This document shows positions 38,063 to 50,073 of a stretch of 64,000 nt of DNA, piece by piece (the first letter of the stretch is position 1; each line of letters begins with the position of its first letter). Origin of the DNA: Thamnaconus septentrionalis (Eukaryota > Chordata > Actinopteri > Tetraodontiformes > Monacanthidae); the NCBI GenBank assembly GCA_009823395.1, contig CM020512.1, positions 10,268,405-10,332,404 on the forward strand, written 5' to 3'. The translations under genes and the position numbers were made by a program. The notes beneath the pieces are model-generated. The model did not search any database and was not told the origin of the DNA. It saw only the letters and a list, made by a program, of their open reading frames with translations.

Positions 38063-38607
38063 GCCTAGCTTGTTAGCTTCTTATTAACTTGTTAGCTCCT
38101 CCTCTCTTCTCTCTTCTTCACGTGTACAGACTCTCCGCGCTGCAGTTAACTGCGCAGTGATACCCGGGTTGTGAGCCAGGCGGAGCTGGGAGTGCTCACC
38201 TGTGCGGAGGGGGAGGGAGGGGCGGAGCTCCGGGCTGTGCTGTACCGTTTGATTTTCCTTGTGTGAGAACATTAGTGCTCGTGTTACACCGCCAAGCGTT
38301 TCTGCCTTATTGTGCGTTTGTAGTAACACCCCCCACCCCCCACATCACCGCACCCCCCGCCCCCATCCCCCGCCACTAACCCCACCCACCTCTGCTGCAC
38401 AAACAGGCAAACCTGCTGTTTAAGCCTTGCTTCCACCGCCGAGGACGCCGGCGGGGCCGTAAACCTCCCGTGCAGCTGCGGCAGAAACCCGCACATTATA
38501 TCGCCGCCTGGGCCCCGCCCCCCCTCCGTGCTCCCCGCCGTCACCTGCACACCCCGCGAACCCTCGGAGCCCCCCGCCTGCTAGGAGGGGAAGTAGGAGT
38601 CGGAGCA

Positions 38608-38639
38608 TTTTTTTTTTTTTTTTTTTTTTTTTGGGGGGG
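38608..38639. repeat. poly-T followed by poly-G
   Basis: About 25 T then 7 G. Confidence 0.9.
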
Positions 38640-38725
38640 TTAACAGCGGTGCCCCTCCATCGCAGCACAGATGCTAGGTACCGTCGCTGAGCTAGCCTGC
38701 AGGGAAGGCCCCCCCACCAGTACAC

Positions 38726-38836
38726 CACACACACACACACACACACATACACAAGGAGGTGCCATAGACACGCAGGCTCATGCAAAAAACACACAAACAG
38801 GTGTGCACAGTTGGAGGCAGCGTTCCGAGACAGAAG

Positions 38837-38869
<33 letters not shown>
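38726..38869. repeat. two CA microsatellites
   Basis: CA at 38726-38748 and 38838-38869. Confidence 0.94.
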
Positions 38870-38870
<1 letters not shown>

Positions 38871-39375
38871 GGAGCGCTGCAAGCTATTTACATACGCTGG
38901 TACAATATTAGGAATTTGCATTAAAATAAAAAGAAGAGGCGCAGGAGGGGGAGGGGCTGGGGGGTGGGAATGGTTTAATTGAGTGTGCGGGAGTTGCAGT
39001 AATGCATCTTTAAAGAGGGGAAGGGGAAAACAAATGCGAAGCGGAGCACCGGAGGCGGTGAAAGGAGAGAAGGCGGAAAATATAAAGAGATGGGGGAGGA
39101 GGCCCGAGGAGGAGCGGGGGGGTTGGGGTGGGGGGTTGGTGGAGGGTGGCAGAGAGTTAGCAGAGGAAGTAAGTGAGATTGTGCTGCAGCGCGCATCCAC
39201 TTTGAAAAGCTCCTCCTGGAATCATTCTTCAACTTCTATCCAAGTCAGCATCGTCTGGGGTTACCAGAGGGCAGCGGCTGCCAGCAGGGTGAGCTGCATG
39301 TTGACAAGTGATACAGACAGCGCACTGATACAGGTACAGATGTGTTGACCAATCAGAAGCGAGACAAGTTTAGAA

Positions 39376-39650
39376 TGGTAAATGGACTGCACTTATGTAG
39401 CGCTTTTTCCAGCACCTTCACGCTACCCCAAAGCGCTTTACAAAGGCCTCTCATTCACCCATTCACACAGACATTCACACACCAATGGGTGGCTGCTGCC
39501 ATGCAAGGCGCTGCCTCACCCCACTGGGAGCAATTTAGGGTTCAGTGTATTGCCCAAGGACACAACGACGGACTAGAATGGAGCAGGATTTGAACCGCCA
39601 ACCTTTCGGTCATTGGAAAACCCCGCTCTACCTCCTGAGCCACAGTCGCC
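39376..39650 (-). mobile_element. tRNA-derived SINE-like repeat on the minus strand
   Basis: Read on the minus strand it starts GGCGACTGTGGCTCAGGAGG. The A box (TGGCTCAGGAGG) is at 39631-39642 and the B box (GGTTCAAATCC) at 39586-39596. It then runs through GTGTCCTTGGGCAATACACT to a distal end containing AAGCGCTACATAAGTGCAG and CCATTTACC. I recognise this as a widespread fish repeat but do not give a family name. The flanks share only TAGAA (39371-39375 and 39651-39655), a weak target duplication. Confidence 0.8.
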
Positions 39651-40238
39651 TAGAAAGAAAGAAATTTAGCAGAACAGTGGTCGGAGACTCACTGTGCAGT
39701 TGAGGTGAGTTAATTCTGCGAGTTAAATGTCAAAGCAGTTTTTCCAAATTTAAATATTGTCCCTAAAATTGGACTTTGCGCAAACGCGGAAAAACAACAG
39801 CAAGGGAAAAAAACATCACGCAGCCAAGTTTCTCTGACGGCGTCTGAGTCCTCCGAGTTTTCAAGCATCTCGGCTGCACGTCTTGCGCTTTCGCGACTGG
39901 CCTATTTATAGATTCCATATTGCGGGGAGCCGCTATTTGTCTCCGACGACACAATCCACACCGAAGCCGTCGGGGAGCCGTGATGTCACGCCATCATCAG
40001 GGGCTTTAATCAGAATCACAGCGGGCCTCTCGTCGCTCCGAGTGCTGATTAGGGGGTTTGTTGTGTTTGCCGCGCCGCCTGCCAATGGGTCACCGGCCTA
40101 CTTCATTTGGGTCGCGTGTTTTTCTTTCTTTATTTGACTCTGTTTTTTTCAGGGGAGGAGCCGTGAGTCTGTCGGTGAATTTTCCTCTTTTGAATCAAAC
40201 ACGGCGTCCGTGCAGGCTTTGTGTTCCAGGAATGTGCA

Positions 40239-40268
40239 GAAGAAGAAGAAGAAGAAGAAGAAGAAGAA
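40239..40268. repeat. GAA array
   Basis: About ten GAA/AGA units. Confidence 0.9.
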
Positions 40269-40581
40269 AAAATGGGTGTTTGGCTCATTGCGGCTGTTCC
40301 TGGGTCTTGTTAAATAGCGGGAGATTTTATTGACTGCACTGCAGCAGCGCTAGCAGCAGCCACTTACCCCAACGCCGCTTGTCCAGGCATCAATGGCTCA
40401 GCTGCAGGGGGGGACTGGGTAGGTGAGGAGGAGGCAGGGGGCGGGGCTTGGAGCCTCAAACGCCCAGGTGACCCAGCGGAGCGCCGCCCTGGCTGTTGAC
40501 ACGGCCGACGGCTCCTCACCTTCCTCGCAAGCGAGTCTCAGTGTGAGAGCGAGTGAGCGAGCGCCCATTAATGCGGCCCCA

Positions 40582-40583
<2 letters not shown>

Positions 40584-40624
<41 letters not shown>
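40584..40624. repeat. CA microsatellite
   Basis: Perfect CA array of 41 bases. Confidence 0.95.
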
Positions 40625-40626
<2 letters not shown>

Positions 40627-43356
40627 GCACCCCCTGCAACAAGAAATCGATGCACCCCGGGGTTAATATGGAGGAGGAACTGGCTCAGCGGCTCCGCTAA
40701 CAAACATCAGACTGTTAGCATAACCCTCGGCCCGTCGTCTCCCCGTGGAAATCCGCCGACATTGATTATGAAGCTCGCGCCGGCACTCCAGCAACTCCAC
40801 ACAGTCTCGCCGAGCTTATCGCCGGCCTATACGAGGCGGCGGATTTAGAGGGGGTGTGGGGGGGTTAACCCTCGGAAATCTGAATAAACCAAGGACGGGG
40901 GGGACAAAGGCGGAGCCGGGATTAGACGGGAATCCAATTTCAAGAGGGTCTCTTTTTTTCATTCAGCTGCCCCCCACCACCACCACCGCCACCTCCAGCA
41001 TGGCAGGAAGCGAGAGCAAAGCCGTTGCATCCTCCTGCGTGAAAGGTGGCGCTCTCTCCAACGGAAACGCCGACCGTTTCCTCTTGCAGTCGCAGCAACA
41101 GAATTTTAAAAAAAATATCCATCTTGAATATGTCTGTTTGACCTCTCCAAGTGCTGAAGAGGTTCAGAGGCTGTTCGCTCACCCACACTGAGTCGCAGCT
41201 CACCGGAATAATCCCACAGGTGGCGCTCTTTGACATTTTTTTTTTAACTTGTCTGTGTTGAAACAAAATACGGTTGAAATCCTACTGATGTCACCAGAGC
41301 AGATCTCACGCCAAGCACCTCTTTGTTCAATGTTGATGCTTGCTTGAAATGTTTGAAACGTGTATAAAATGGTCAAATATTCATGCGACCAAGTCCAGAA
41401 TATCGCAGGTGTCCCATTAGATATGGACGACTGCAATTGAATTGGAGAGTTTCGGCTGCAGTATTAGCAAGCTATACTGTCGTTAGCAGCTGCTACACAG
41501 TGTCTGGCGCAGGAGGAAGACTCTGCTGTTTCCGAAGGTTCACATTTACTCATATGATCACACAGCCCTTTATAAAGCGGCAGGAGAACACAAACACACA
41601 TAAGGGGGCGCTATGAGCAGTCAGTTTCTGCTCTAGATCTCATTACGTTGCTGTTTCTGTGCAGACTGACATTTGTTTTTTATTTCCCTCCCCCGCAAAA
41701 AAAATCTGTTTTGTCATTCTTTTAAAGTAGAGTTAAAAGTAGTTTGATAAAAGGACGGATGGCAGTGAGGCCCAAAACCTCCAGTTAGTGAAAGTCACAT
41801 TCTGGAACGTTGTTTTTATTTTATTTTTTAGCTTTTTCCTTTCTTTTTTTTTCCTTTCTTATTTTCCCATCTCCCACTGGTTTGGAACGCTCTCTTTCAA
41901 AGAAATAAATGAAAAAAAAAACAAAAACAGTTCAAGTGGTGCTTTTTGGAGCTAAAGCTGCTCGCTTTAAAATGTCAAACATGACGACAGAGGTGGGCAA
42001 GAGGAGCCTCGCTGTTCCCTGACAGTGGGTGTCGGATGATTGGCAGCCGGGCGAGCTGCTGCCTCCTGCCGGAGCTCCGCTAGCAAAAATCATGCAGATT
42101 AAGAGAGAGAGAGAGACACAGGCAGAGAAAGAGAGAGAGAGTGAACCAAAACAAAATAAAGTTGCCAGTTGTTGACGGGGCTGAAGCTACGCTAGCAGGT
42201 TTAGCTGGGGTCGAACCTCGCTGACCTGAATTAACTCAATAAACACATTAGCAGCGTTTAGAAGCTAATCCCGGTCGCTAACACTAGCCTTGTTTTTCAC
42301 CTGATGAGTTAATCCATGTTTTCGAATTTTACTGTACTTGCTCAACTCTGAAGTAGAGGAAGGTGGTAGTGAGGGTGCGTGGGTGTGTGTGTGTGTGTGG
42401 GTGGGGGGTTGGGGGTCCAAGTGTTATATAAAAACAGGCTTATCTCGCCTGCCAGCTTAGTCGGCTGTAAGCCTCGCAGCATGGAGAATGAGGAGGGCGG
42501 AGTGGATTCTCCGGGCCTCGCTGACAGCCGCCACCGAGTCTTGATGCAACCGGGCGGCGGCGGCGGTGCGGCGGCGGCGACGGCGACGGTGGAACTTGTC
42601 AGTCCTGACGTGATTTTTTTTTTTGGCGATTTGTCTGTTTGCGAAAAAAAAAAAAAAGTGAAAATGTTGTAGACTCCAGGTCGCGCTAGGCCCGTCAAGG
42701 TGTGATGACATGCTGAGCCGTGTTTGCGCTGTTGCTGCCGCCTCCGCCTCGCCTAGCAACAGTTCAGCCAATCAGATTTTAGCTGTGCTTTATGTTGTTT
42801 TTTGGCGTATTTAAGATGCAAAAACAGAAGTGGGACAAAATGTCTCAGTGTTTGTTTTAAGGGTTACCGCCAAGTTGGATGAGCGGGGCTATTGTTCTGA
42901 TATCGATAATATCGATACCAATGTTAATATCGATATTACTGACACTAATGTTGGTATTCATGTAAGGCTGAATGCTAACATCTAAATGAATGCAAACATT
43001 ATTCAAGATGGAAGATGACGAAAATCTGATGCTTTCTTTTATTTATTTATTTTTAACCTGCTTTTGATGAGCAAAATAAAACAAAAAGTCACGCGAAGTT
43101 GGACGCAAGTGGTCACCTTGGAAACAGTGCCGCGCTAACAGTTACCAAAAATGCCGTTCTTTCACTAGACAGAAGAAGACAAAGGGATACGGATTGAAAA
43201 AAAAATAAAGAAAAAATCATCCCGAGCAAAAGTCTACAATTCAGAACCCTTCAGCTATCGGTACCGCGGCGCCCCCTGTGGCCCGTGCATAGCATAGCAT
43301 CGCTTTCTCCCGGCGCCTCACTCTCCCCTGTTCCTTCTCCTTGTCGCCCCCTGCAG

Positions 43357-43471
43357 GTGCCTGTCCTGCGTCACCGGGAACTTCCCCTGCCACTGGTGCA
43401 AGTACCGCCACATGTGCACGCAGGACGCCAGCGACTGCTCCTTCCAGGAGGGCCGAGTCAACACGTCCCAG
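43357..43471 (+). CDS. plxna1: plexin A1-like, exon f (second PSI domain)
   Basis: One base completes the serine codon from the previous exon; 38 codons follow ([20 protein letters not shown]..., ending [10 protein letters not shown]). The cysteine pattern CLSC, PCHWC, MC and DC is the second PSI domain of plexins, and HWCKYRH is a hallmark of the A class. The acceptor is CCCTGCAG after a long C/T-rich stretch and the donor is GTAGGA. The exon stands alone: 6.5 kb of intron before and 13 kb after. VNTS is a potential N-glycosylation site. On the family pattern EGRV is followed directly by a CPQ segment, and the next exon identified supplies it. Confidence 0.93.
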
Positions 43472-43717
43472 GTAGGAGCCCCAGCCATGACGGGCTCGCT
43501 TCTCTGTGTCTCCCTGTGCTCTCGCCGCCTCTCTGCCGCCCCTCGCCAGGGGAGAACGTGAAGGTTTCACACCTTTACATCAGCTGCGTCTGATGTGTGG
43601 ATTTTAGCAAAAGAGTCGCTACTCTCACCGTTTTCATTCCGTTTTCTCAGATCTTTGTTTTTTTTTTTCATCAGGATTCCAGTTTGACTCTCTAAAGATC
43701 TCCAGAGATTAGCGGAC

Positions 43718-43838
43718 TTAGCCCCACGTTTACAGCCCCCTGCTGAAACTGACACCTGCGTTGGACCTTCCATATGTTTAAAAAGGCGGCGGGGATTGGG
43801 AGGGGGGTATCTGGGCTCTCTGTGACATCACAGAGGGA
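43718..43838 (-). mobile_element. TGATGTCA-palindrome repeat, copy 4
   Basis: TTAGCCCCACGTTTACAGCC with CCTGCTGAAACTG (43718-43751) is the reverse of the partner block of the copy at 54521. CTCTCTGTGACATCACAGAG (about 43816-43835) is the palindromic core. The orientation is minus relative to copies 2, 3 and 5. Confidence 0.65.
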
Positions 43839-44048
43839 CCTCGGTGACAAATGCCTCCGTCTCGGCAAAAAACCTGCCGATGCTCAAACACACACCTACT
43901 GTAGGCTGTGTTTGTGCGTATTTGTGTGTGTGTTTGTGTGTATGTGTGTTTATAAACGTGTCTTGCGTTACGTCTGCGTGCAGCCACAAAATTTTCCCGG
44001 TGTTAAAATGTCGAGGCGAGACCGGATGAGGAAATAATTCCAGGCCTG

Positions 44049-44053
<5 letters not shown>

Positions 44054-44099
<46 letters not shown>
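44054..44099. repeat. CT array joined to CA array
   Basis: CT at 44054-44086 followed by CA to 44099. Confidence 0.93.
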
Positions 44100-44352
44100 C
44101 CACACACTCACGCTGTCACCCATCCCCGCTTCATGTGGAGAGCCTCCACAATTTACCCTTTTTATCCCCCCCTTTTTTTTCCCCCCATTTTTTTTTTTTT
44201 TTTAATCCTTTTTGTTGCAGCTCGTCCGTCTCTTCTCCTTGTTGTTGCCTTCCTCTCTCGCACAGTGATGTCTCGCAGGTGTTACCATGGTTACCAGACA
44301 CTTTGAATGTGACTGGCTTAGATGGAGGTCTTTCTCAGTGAAAAATACACAA

Positions 44353-44353
44353 A

Positions 44354-44384
<31 letters not shown>

Positions 44385-44490
44385 CGTACTCTTTTGAAAG
44401 AGGCGTACATGCGGGTCACGTTGGCCCGTCTCTGCGTGGATTGTTGTTATTAACGCTGTGAAGGGCAGCAGCAGCAGCAGCAGCAGCAGC
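44353..44490. repeat. AT array and CAG array
   Basis: AT at 44353-44375 and about eight CAG units at 44466-44490. Confidence 0.9.
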
Positions 44491-45232
44491 CGCCGCTTTT
44501 TCTTCTGGTTGATGTTTTGGATGTCACCGGTGTGCAAAAAGACATCATTTTAAAAGGCGCCGTCACTTTTTGTCACGTGACACATCTCCTGCAGCCCTTA
44601 ATTTGCTTCCATTATGGTGCCACCCCCCTAAACATCCCCTTTGCTGGCTGTTGAACCTGGAAAAACTTTCTCTCCAGCAACAGGTCGCCCAAAACCAACG
44701 TGATGCAACACTTTGGCCCCGCCCCCCTCCGCCTTTCCGCTCACACCTGGAGGACGACTTCACCTCGTATCTGATCACAGCGCCGCGCCGCCGCAGTGTC
44801 TCGTCCTCTCTCCGCGCAGCAAGACAAACAGCCGCTAACATCTCCGGGCCTCCTGGCAGAAAAGGCAACGCAATTATCTGTTGTCGCCGGCGCCGCGTTT
44901 CTATAAATCAGACTTGTCGTGGCGGCAGATAAACAGAGCGCCGTATTAGGGGCGACCAGGCAGAAAATTGCGAGAGTGGCGAGAAACACTTGAGGAGGCC
45001 GTGAACGGGGGGTGGAGGTGGCAGGTCGGGGGGGTGGGGGGATGTCGCGGGCGGAAACGATGAGAACGCAAAGCGAAAAAAAAAAATAATAATCAGAACG
45101 GAAAAGGGCAGGACAAACAAACAAATAAACAAACTGACACAAACGAATCTGATCCGCTCCGCCGAGTCCCGGCGTTGGACCGCGGGCTGGAGAGGGGGGC
45201 TGTGTTTGTGTGTTTTAAGCCTCAAATGGTGG

Positions 45233-45240
<8 letters not shown>

Positions 45241-45271
<31 letters not shown>
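45241..45271. repeat. GA microsatellite
   Basis: Perfect GA array of 31 bases. Confidence 0.93.
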
Positions 45272-45275
<4 letters not shown>

Positions 45276-45527
45276 AATGACATTGTTCATAAGAAAAAAA
45301 GGAGAATTGGGTTTTGTTTCAGTTATTCATGACCTGACGGGCCAGAAGAGAGAATGTTTGTGAAAAGAGGCGGCACGTTTGAGAAAAATAAATAAATAAA
45401 TAAATCTGATAATATAATTGGATGAACTGGGTGAACTGGGGCAGTCAGTTCTTTTTTTTTTCCTTTATTGCCAATTGAAATGAGGCATGTTGACACTCTT
45501 AAAATACTGAAAAAACAATGAAATACT

Positions 45528-45793
45528 TGAATTTGGACACACTTTCTCATGCTGTTTTTTTTATCTTTACAAGTTTTTACACTGCAGACAGATACTGAAG
45601 ACATCAAATATATGAGCAAGATATATGTACTTATGCAGCAAAGAAAAACATGTTAAATAACTCTTAATACAGGAAGTTTTTTTATGAAAGGTGGCCACTT
45701 TTATACACTTTTATTGTTTTCCTACATAATTCCATGTGTGTCCATTCGTAGTTTTGATGCCTTCGTGTGTCCAAACTTTTGACTAGTAGTGTA
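45528..45793. mobile_element. Tc1/mariner-like non-autonomous remnant
   Basis: The right end reads GTGTCCAAACTTTTGACTAG followed by TAGTGTA, the inverted form of the fish Tc1-like terminus that carries AGTCAAAAGTTTGGACACAC. The left side contains TTTGGACACACTTTCTCAT and TACTGAAGACATCAAATATA, the inner part of the opposite terminal repeat. No transposase remains between them, and the outermost left terminus is missing. Confidence 0.72.
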
Positions 45794-46336
45794 TATATAT
45801 TCAATATCAGTGAAAACTCATAACAAAACACAAAGTAAATGTAAAAAACGTAAAACATTTTTCACTCACTTGTTACTAGTTACTTATTTTGTTTTGTTTT
45901 TGTCTTATGAAAACAAAGGTGACGGAAGCTTCGGGATCATGACCGACTCTGATTCGCTAAGCCCCGCCCTAAAACGGCTGCAGACCAATCCTACCGGCTG
46001 CCCACTGCCTCTGACTCCTCCTCTATTTTATTTCCTTTTTCAGCTTCCTCTCATCTCCATCTTTACTCCTCCCCGTTCTCCCTGCCCTCCCTCCCCTCTC
46101 CCTCCTGGAGACCTGACCTCCTTACGTTGGTGGCCTGGCAGTACCGTGCAGTACAGGCCCATGATGCATTGCTGCCGCCGCCGCTGCCACGTAACTCTCG
46201 GCCTCATTGATAATCGTTAGCCGGGCTGCTGATGAGCAGGAGCTGGATGTAGACGTGAGGAGGATCGGCGTCGCTAATGAGAGGATGAATCACGGTGATG
46301 AGTAGAGTGTCGGACGCTTGTGTGCGTCCGTCAGGT

Positions 46337-46337
<1 letters not shown>

Positions 46338-46408
<71 letters not shown>
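46338..46408. repeat. CTG/CAG trinucleotide array
   Basis: Four to five units, one TTG interruption near 46351, then about 18 uninterrupted CTG units. The polyglutamine frame on the minus strand is not supported as a gene. Confidence 0.94.
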
Positions 46409-46517
46409 AGGTGAATGCGCAGCAGCCACCGAGTTGAGCGCCTCCTCCGCGCGAATCCTTTGAGTCGCCCGGCTCCGAGGTTCAGGCACAAAGCGAGCAA
46501 TCCCCCGCCCCCGCGGG

Positions 46518-46520
<3 letters not shown>

Positions 46521-46557
<37 letters not shown>

Positions 46558-46735
46558 CGCATGTTAATTATTCAGAGTGTATTAAAGCTTAAAGATGCAT
46601 CTCCAGATGCCGCTGTGATCGTCGGCGTGTTTAATGGACAGAGACAGATGAGATGAGAAGGGAAAGGTGGAGCAGCCGCAGTTTGAAAAAAACAAGAAGG
46701 AGGAGGAGGAGGAGGAGGAGGAGGAGGAGGAGGAG
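46521..46735. repeat. GT array and GGA array
   Basis: GT at 46521-46549 ending in CGCGCG-like sequence, and about 13 GGA units at 46697-46735. Confidence 0.92.
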
Positions 46736-47878
46736 TGAGGCAGTGGCCTAGTTGTCAGAGACGAAGCGAAACTCGGGCTTCGTTCATGAAAAGCAGCTGC
46801 GCCGAGATGAAATGATTCGAAGTTAGCGGCAAAAAAAAGCTGTGGATTTATCGCCGCAAGTCGTCGTTCTGATCCTTCAACACGTGATGGTCAGAGGGAA
46901 GTTTGGATTCATCGTCACTGGATGCAAATGATGGTTGATTTGGATGAACTGGAGTGGAGTCGCGATGGCCCATTGGCCCACAATCCTGAGCTTTGTGTCC
47001 TTTCAACAATCCTGTGTTAGCGCAAGAGTGTTCAGCGCCTCAAGTGGAAGGTCGCTGACACTGCAGCTGTTTTTTTGTGAGCTTTTTGTTTTTTCCTCGG
47101 AGAAGAGGCCTCGTTCAAAAAGTTCAGTAGCTGCACTTTTTCTCCCTCAAGTCGCTGTTTTTATTTTAAATCCCACCAAAATATGATTAATTGGACTTTT
47201 ATTGCACCAGATGAAATATTTTGATGCCACTACATCCGTTCGACAGCATCAAACAAGCAACAGATGCAGTTTTTGTGCTTTCTTCGAGCGGATCCTGCAA
47301 ATATGCTCGGGAAAAAAAAAATCCTTCATTCAACTCTTGTTTTTCCCAAAATGAAGAGGAGAAGAATTAAGGGCGAGAAGGCAACGTGTTAGCGCTGGTA
47401 GGGAGTCGCGCGAGGACACAGCCGAGTAGGGGAGGACAAGCTTTGAAATGGAGACGGAAGGGCTGAGCCGGCGAGGTAGGAAGAGTTTAAGACGGGAGTG
47501 GGTGGGAGCAGCGGCGACAGCAGCCTGGAAGAGAGAAAGGGAAGAAGAGGAGGAGGAGGAGGTGGAGGAAGAGGGGAGATGATGAGAGGAGGGAGGAGGC
47601 GTGGGAGGCCAGAGCTCCTCCACCCGGGAGATGAAAGTGTACGTGAGGGTCGCGCCTCCTCAGTGTCTCCTTAATAATTCCATGTTATTTCCTCACTGCC
47701 GCCTAACCTACTTTACTTCTTTTCTTTTTCTCTCCCATTCCTGGAAGTTGCTGCCGCCCAAACTACTGATTGTCTTCTTCTTTTTTGTTTTTTTTGCGGC
47801 ATTTTTTTCGTATTAAGACTTTCAATCCGGTCCTGTTTGTTCGCTGTCTTCCTGCCTTTTGTTATGGATGTGCACACC

Positions 47879-47880
47879 TC

Positions 47881-47939
<59 letters not shown>
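47879..47939. repeat. CT array joined to CA array
   Basis: CT to 47898 and CA from 47899 to 47939. Confidence 0.94.
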
Positions 47940-47941
<2 letters not shown>

Positions 47942-49989
47942 CCGCACGCTGTGCGCAGCAGGGCGCCTTCATTACCAGGCATAATAAGTCGCTCGCGATG
48001 AAATATGGAAAGGTGTCTGTTTTTCTTTTTTTTTTCTGGTCACACTTATGCTGATTGCGCTGATGTCATATTTTCTGGCACGGCAAACTTCTCCTCCTCC
48101 CCTCGAATGGCTTAATAAATGCCTCTCCCGGGTTGCACCGCAGCGATCAAATCAGTTTTCTTTTTCTTTTTTCCTCGTCTCAGAGGATCAATTTAACGGC
48201 CGTCCAACTGTCGAGACGTCCTCAGAGTGAGGAGGATGATGGAGAGCTGAGCAGGCGCCAGATCTGTGAAGCCGCTTCATATTGTTACAATCATCATTAT
48301 CATCATTTGTTTCACCCTTTGATTTTATATACAACTCATTTCTTTTCACACTATAAAGTTAGTAATTTTTTTTTCATACTAAATCCATCCAAGACTGAAA
48401 AAAAGGAACTGGAGGAGGAGGGATCATCGCAGATTCCTCACAGAAAAGGCTGGAAGTTGGAGTTGAACCTTCTCACTGCAACTAGACAGTGAGCCAGTAC
48501 ATCACCAAACCAGTCGGCATTGCTCAAGGACCAACCAGTTGCATCAACTGTCCCAATCACCATCTATTTTTTTTTTTTTTAAATAAAGGCCCTTAACCCA
48601 CCGAAAGGAACATCAATCTAACGGATATGTCAAAAAAAACAAAACAAAAAAAAAACACCAATAACTGGTAGAAAGAAAAGTTTAGGACTTTTTCTTCCGA
48701 GCGGATGATTTGTCAAAGTGTGGGTGAGGTGGTTGGTGGGTTTGTGGGTTGTTCGCCGGTGAAGTTCATCCGCTGGCTTCTTATTTAGTTCAAAGCAGTT
48801 TTCAGAAAGCTAAATGAAGACACCCTGCTGCTCTCAGTCAGGTTAGCGAATCCTCGGCAGCCAAGCTTTGGTTCGGCTTCCTCGCTACTAAAGTTGTCTC
48901 GCTGTGTCACTTCCTCTTTTCGACGAAAAAAAGGCTTTTTGATAAAAAAAATAAATAAAAAATGAACAGTACGATCTCCTCCTTTCTTCAAAAGTAGCTT
49001 GGTGCAGTGTGATGGATTTTTTTTTTTACCGCTAATGAAGCCGAGCTGTTGTTTACCTCGCTGTGTTTTTATTTGTCGGGAAACGGCGGCGCCGGGTTTT
49101 TTTTTTCTTTTATCTGACTCTGCGTCTTTTCTTCCACCTGCGGGCGGAGCCGAGGGGAGCGGAGCGGAGTGGGTGGACACTGCGAGAGGCTTCCGACGCT
49201 CTTCAAAGTCTCTTCTTTTGTGCCGAGGAGCTCCGACTTTGGTGCGACAGTAGCGGCAGCGGGGAGGAGGAGGTGCACGCCAACCCTCCACCTGAGACTC
49301 GAACTGAGGAGGAAGTCGGGGTCATTTGAGTGAAACAGATGAAAAAGTCCTTTTAACCTGCAGAAGAGAAGAAGAAGAGGAGGAAGAAGGGGAAGAAGAC
49401 GAGGGTGCGAGTCACAAACGCAGAATAAAAGATGAAACGGCTCCCACAAAGAGAAACGCTCGCTCTCAGAAGCTCTCGGCCAATTTGCATACTGCCGTGC
49501 CGTCTTTTGTTGTCAAGTTGGCTGCGTTATGATGTCGCGCTCAAACTTTTTCTTTTCATTTTTTTTTTCCTTTGGACCTGGGAACCTTTAGGAGGCAAAG
49601 ACTTGACGACAGTTCTCAGGTTTCAAGACCAAGATACGGGTGATTATGGAGAAGTGGAAACTTTTTGACCTTTAAAAAGCCTGTTGAATTAGGTGGTATG
49701 TGTGTGCGTGTGTGTGTGTGATTTGGTCAAGCCCATTGACCGCATATGAAAGTGAGCGGAGTCATCAGCATAGCGGAGTGGTTGGTTTCACAGTCAGTGC
49801 AGTGTTAGGTTTCCTGGTTCGTCGTTTTGGAATTGGAAGATTCTATATTTGGATGTGTGGGCGGTACCGGTGGTGGGCAGTGATTGGAGGGTGGATGCAG
49901 TGTGTGGACCCCCCTCGACTCTCCCCTCTCTCTTTGCCCATAAGCCCATTAAGTTGGCTACTTAACTGTAGCCACAGGCCCAGTTGGTT

Positions 49990-50073
49990 GCTTTATCTCT
50001 GATTGTACAACGCGCTTTGAGACGTCTTTGGATGTGATTTAGTGCTGTACAAATAAAAGTTGATTGATTGAAA
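49990..50073 (+). mobile_element. retroposon-like 3' tail
   Basis: GCGCTTTGAGACGTCTTTGG, then GTGCTGTACAAATAAAAG, then a TTGATTGATTG tail. This arrangement is familiar as the 3' end of a fish LINE/SINE-type repeat ending in short tandem units. The upstream limit is unclear and may reach back to about 49780. Confidence 0.5.

Noticed and set aside
42890..42960. Repeated ATATCGAT motifs considered as a binding-site cluster
   Set aside because: The sequence is AT-rich and simple, probably a decayed tandem repeat. No second copy elsewhere in the window supports a function.
46204..46500. Minus-strand frame with a polyglutamine run
   Set aside because: The run comes entirely from the CTG array, and the flanking residues match nothing I recognise.
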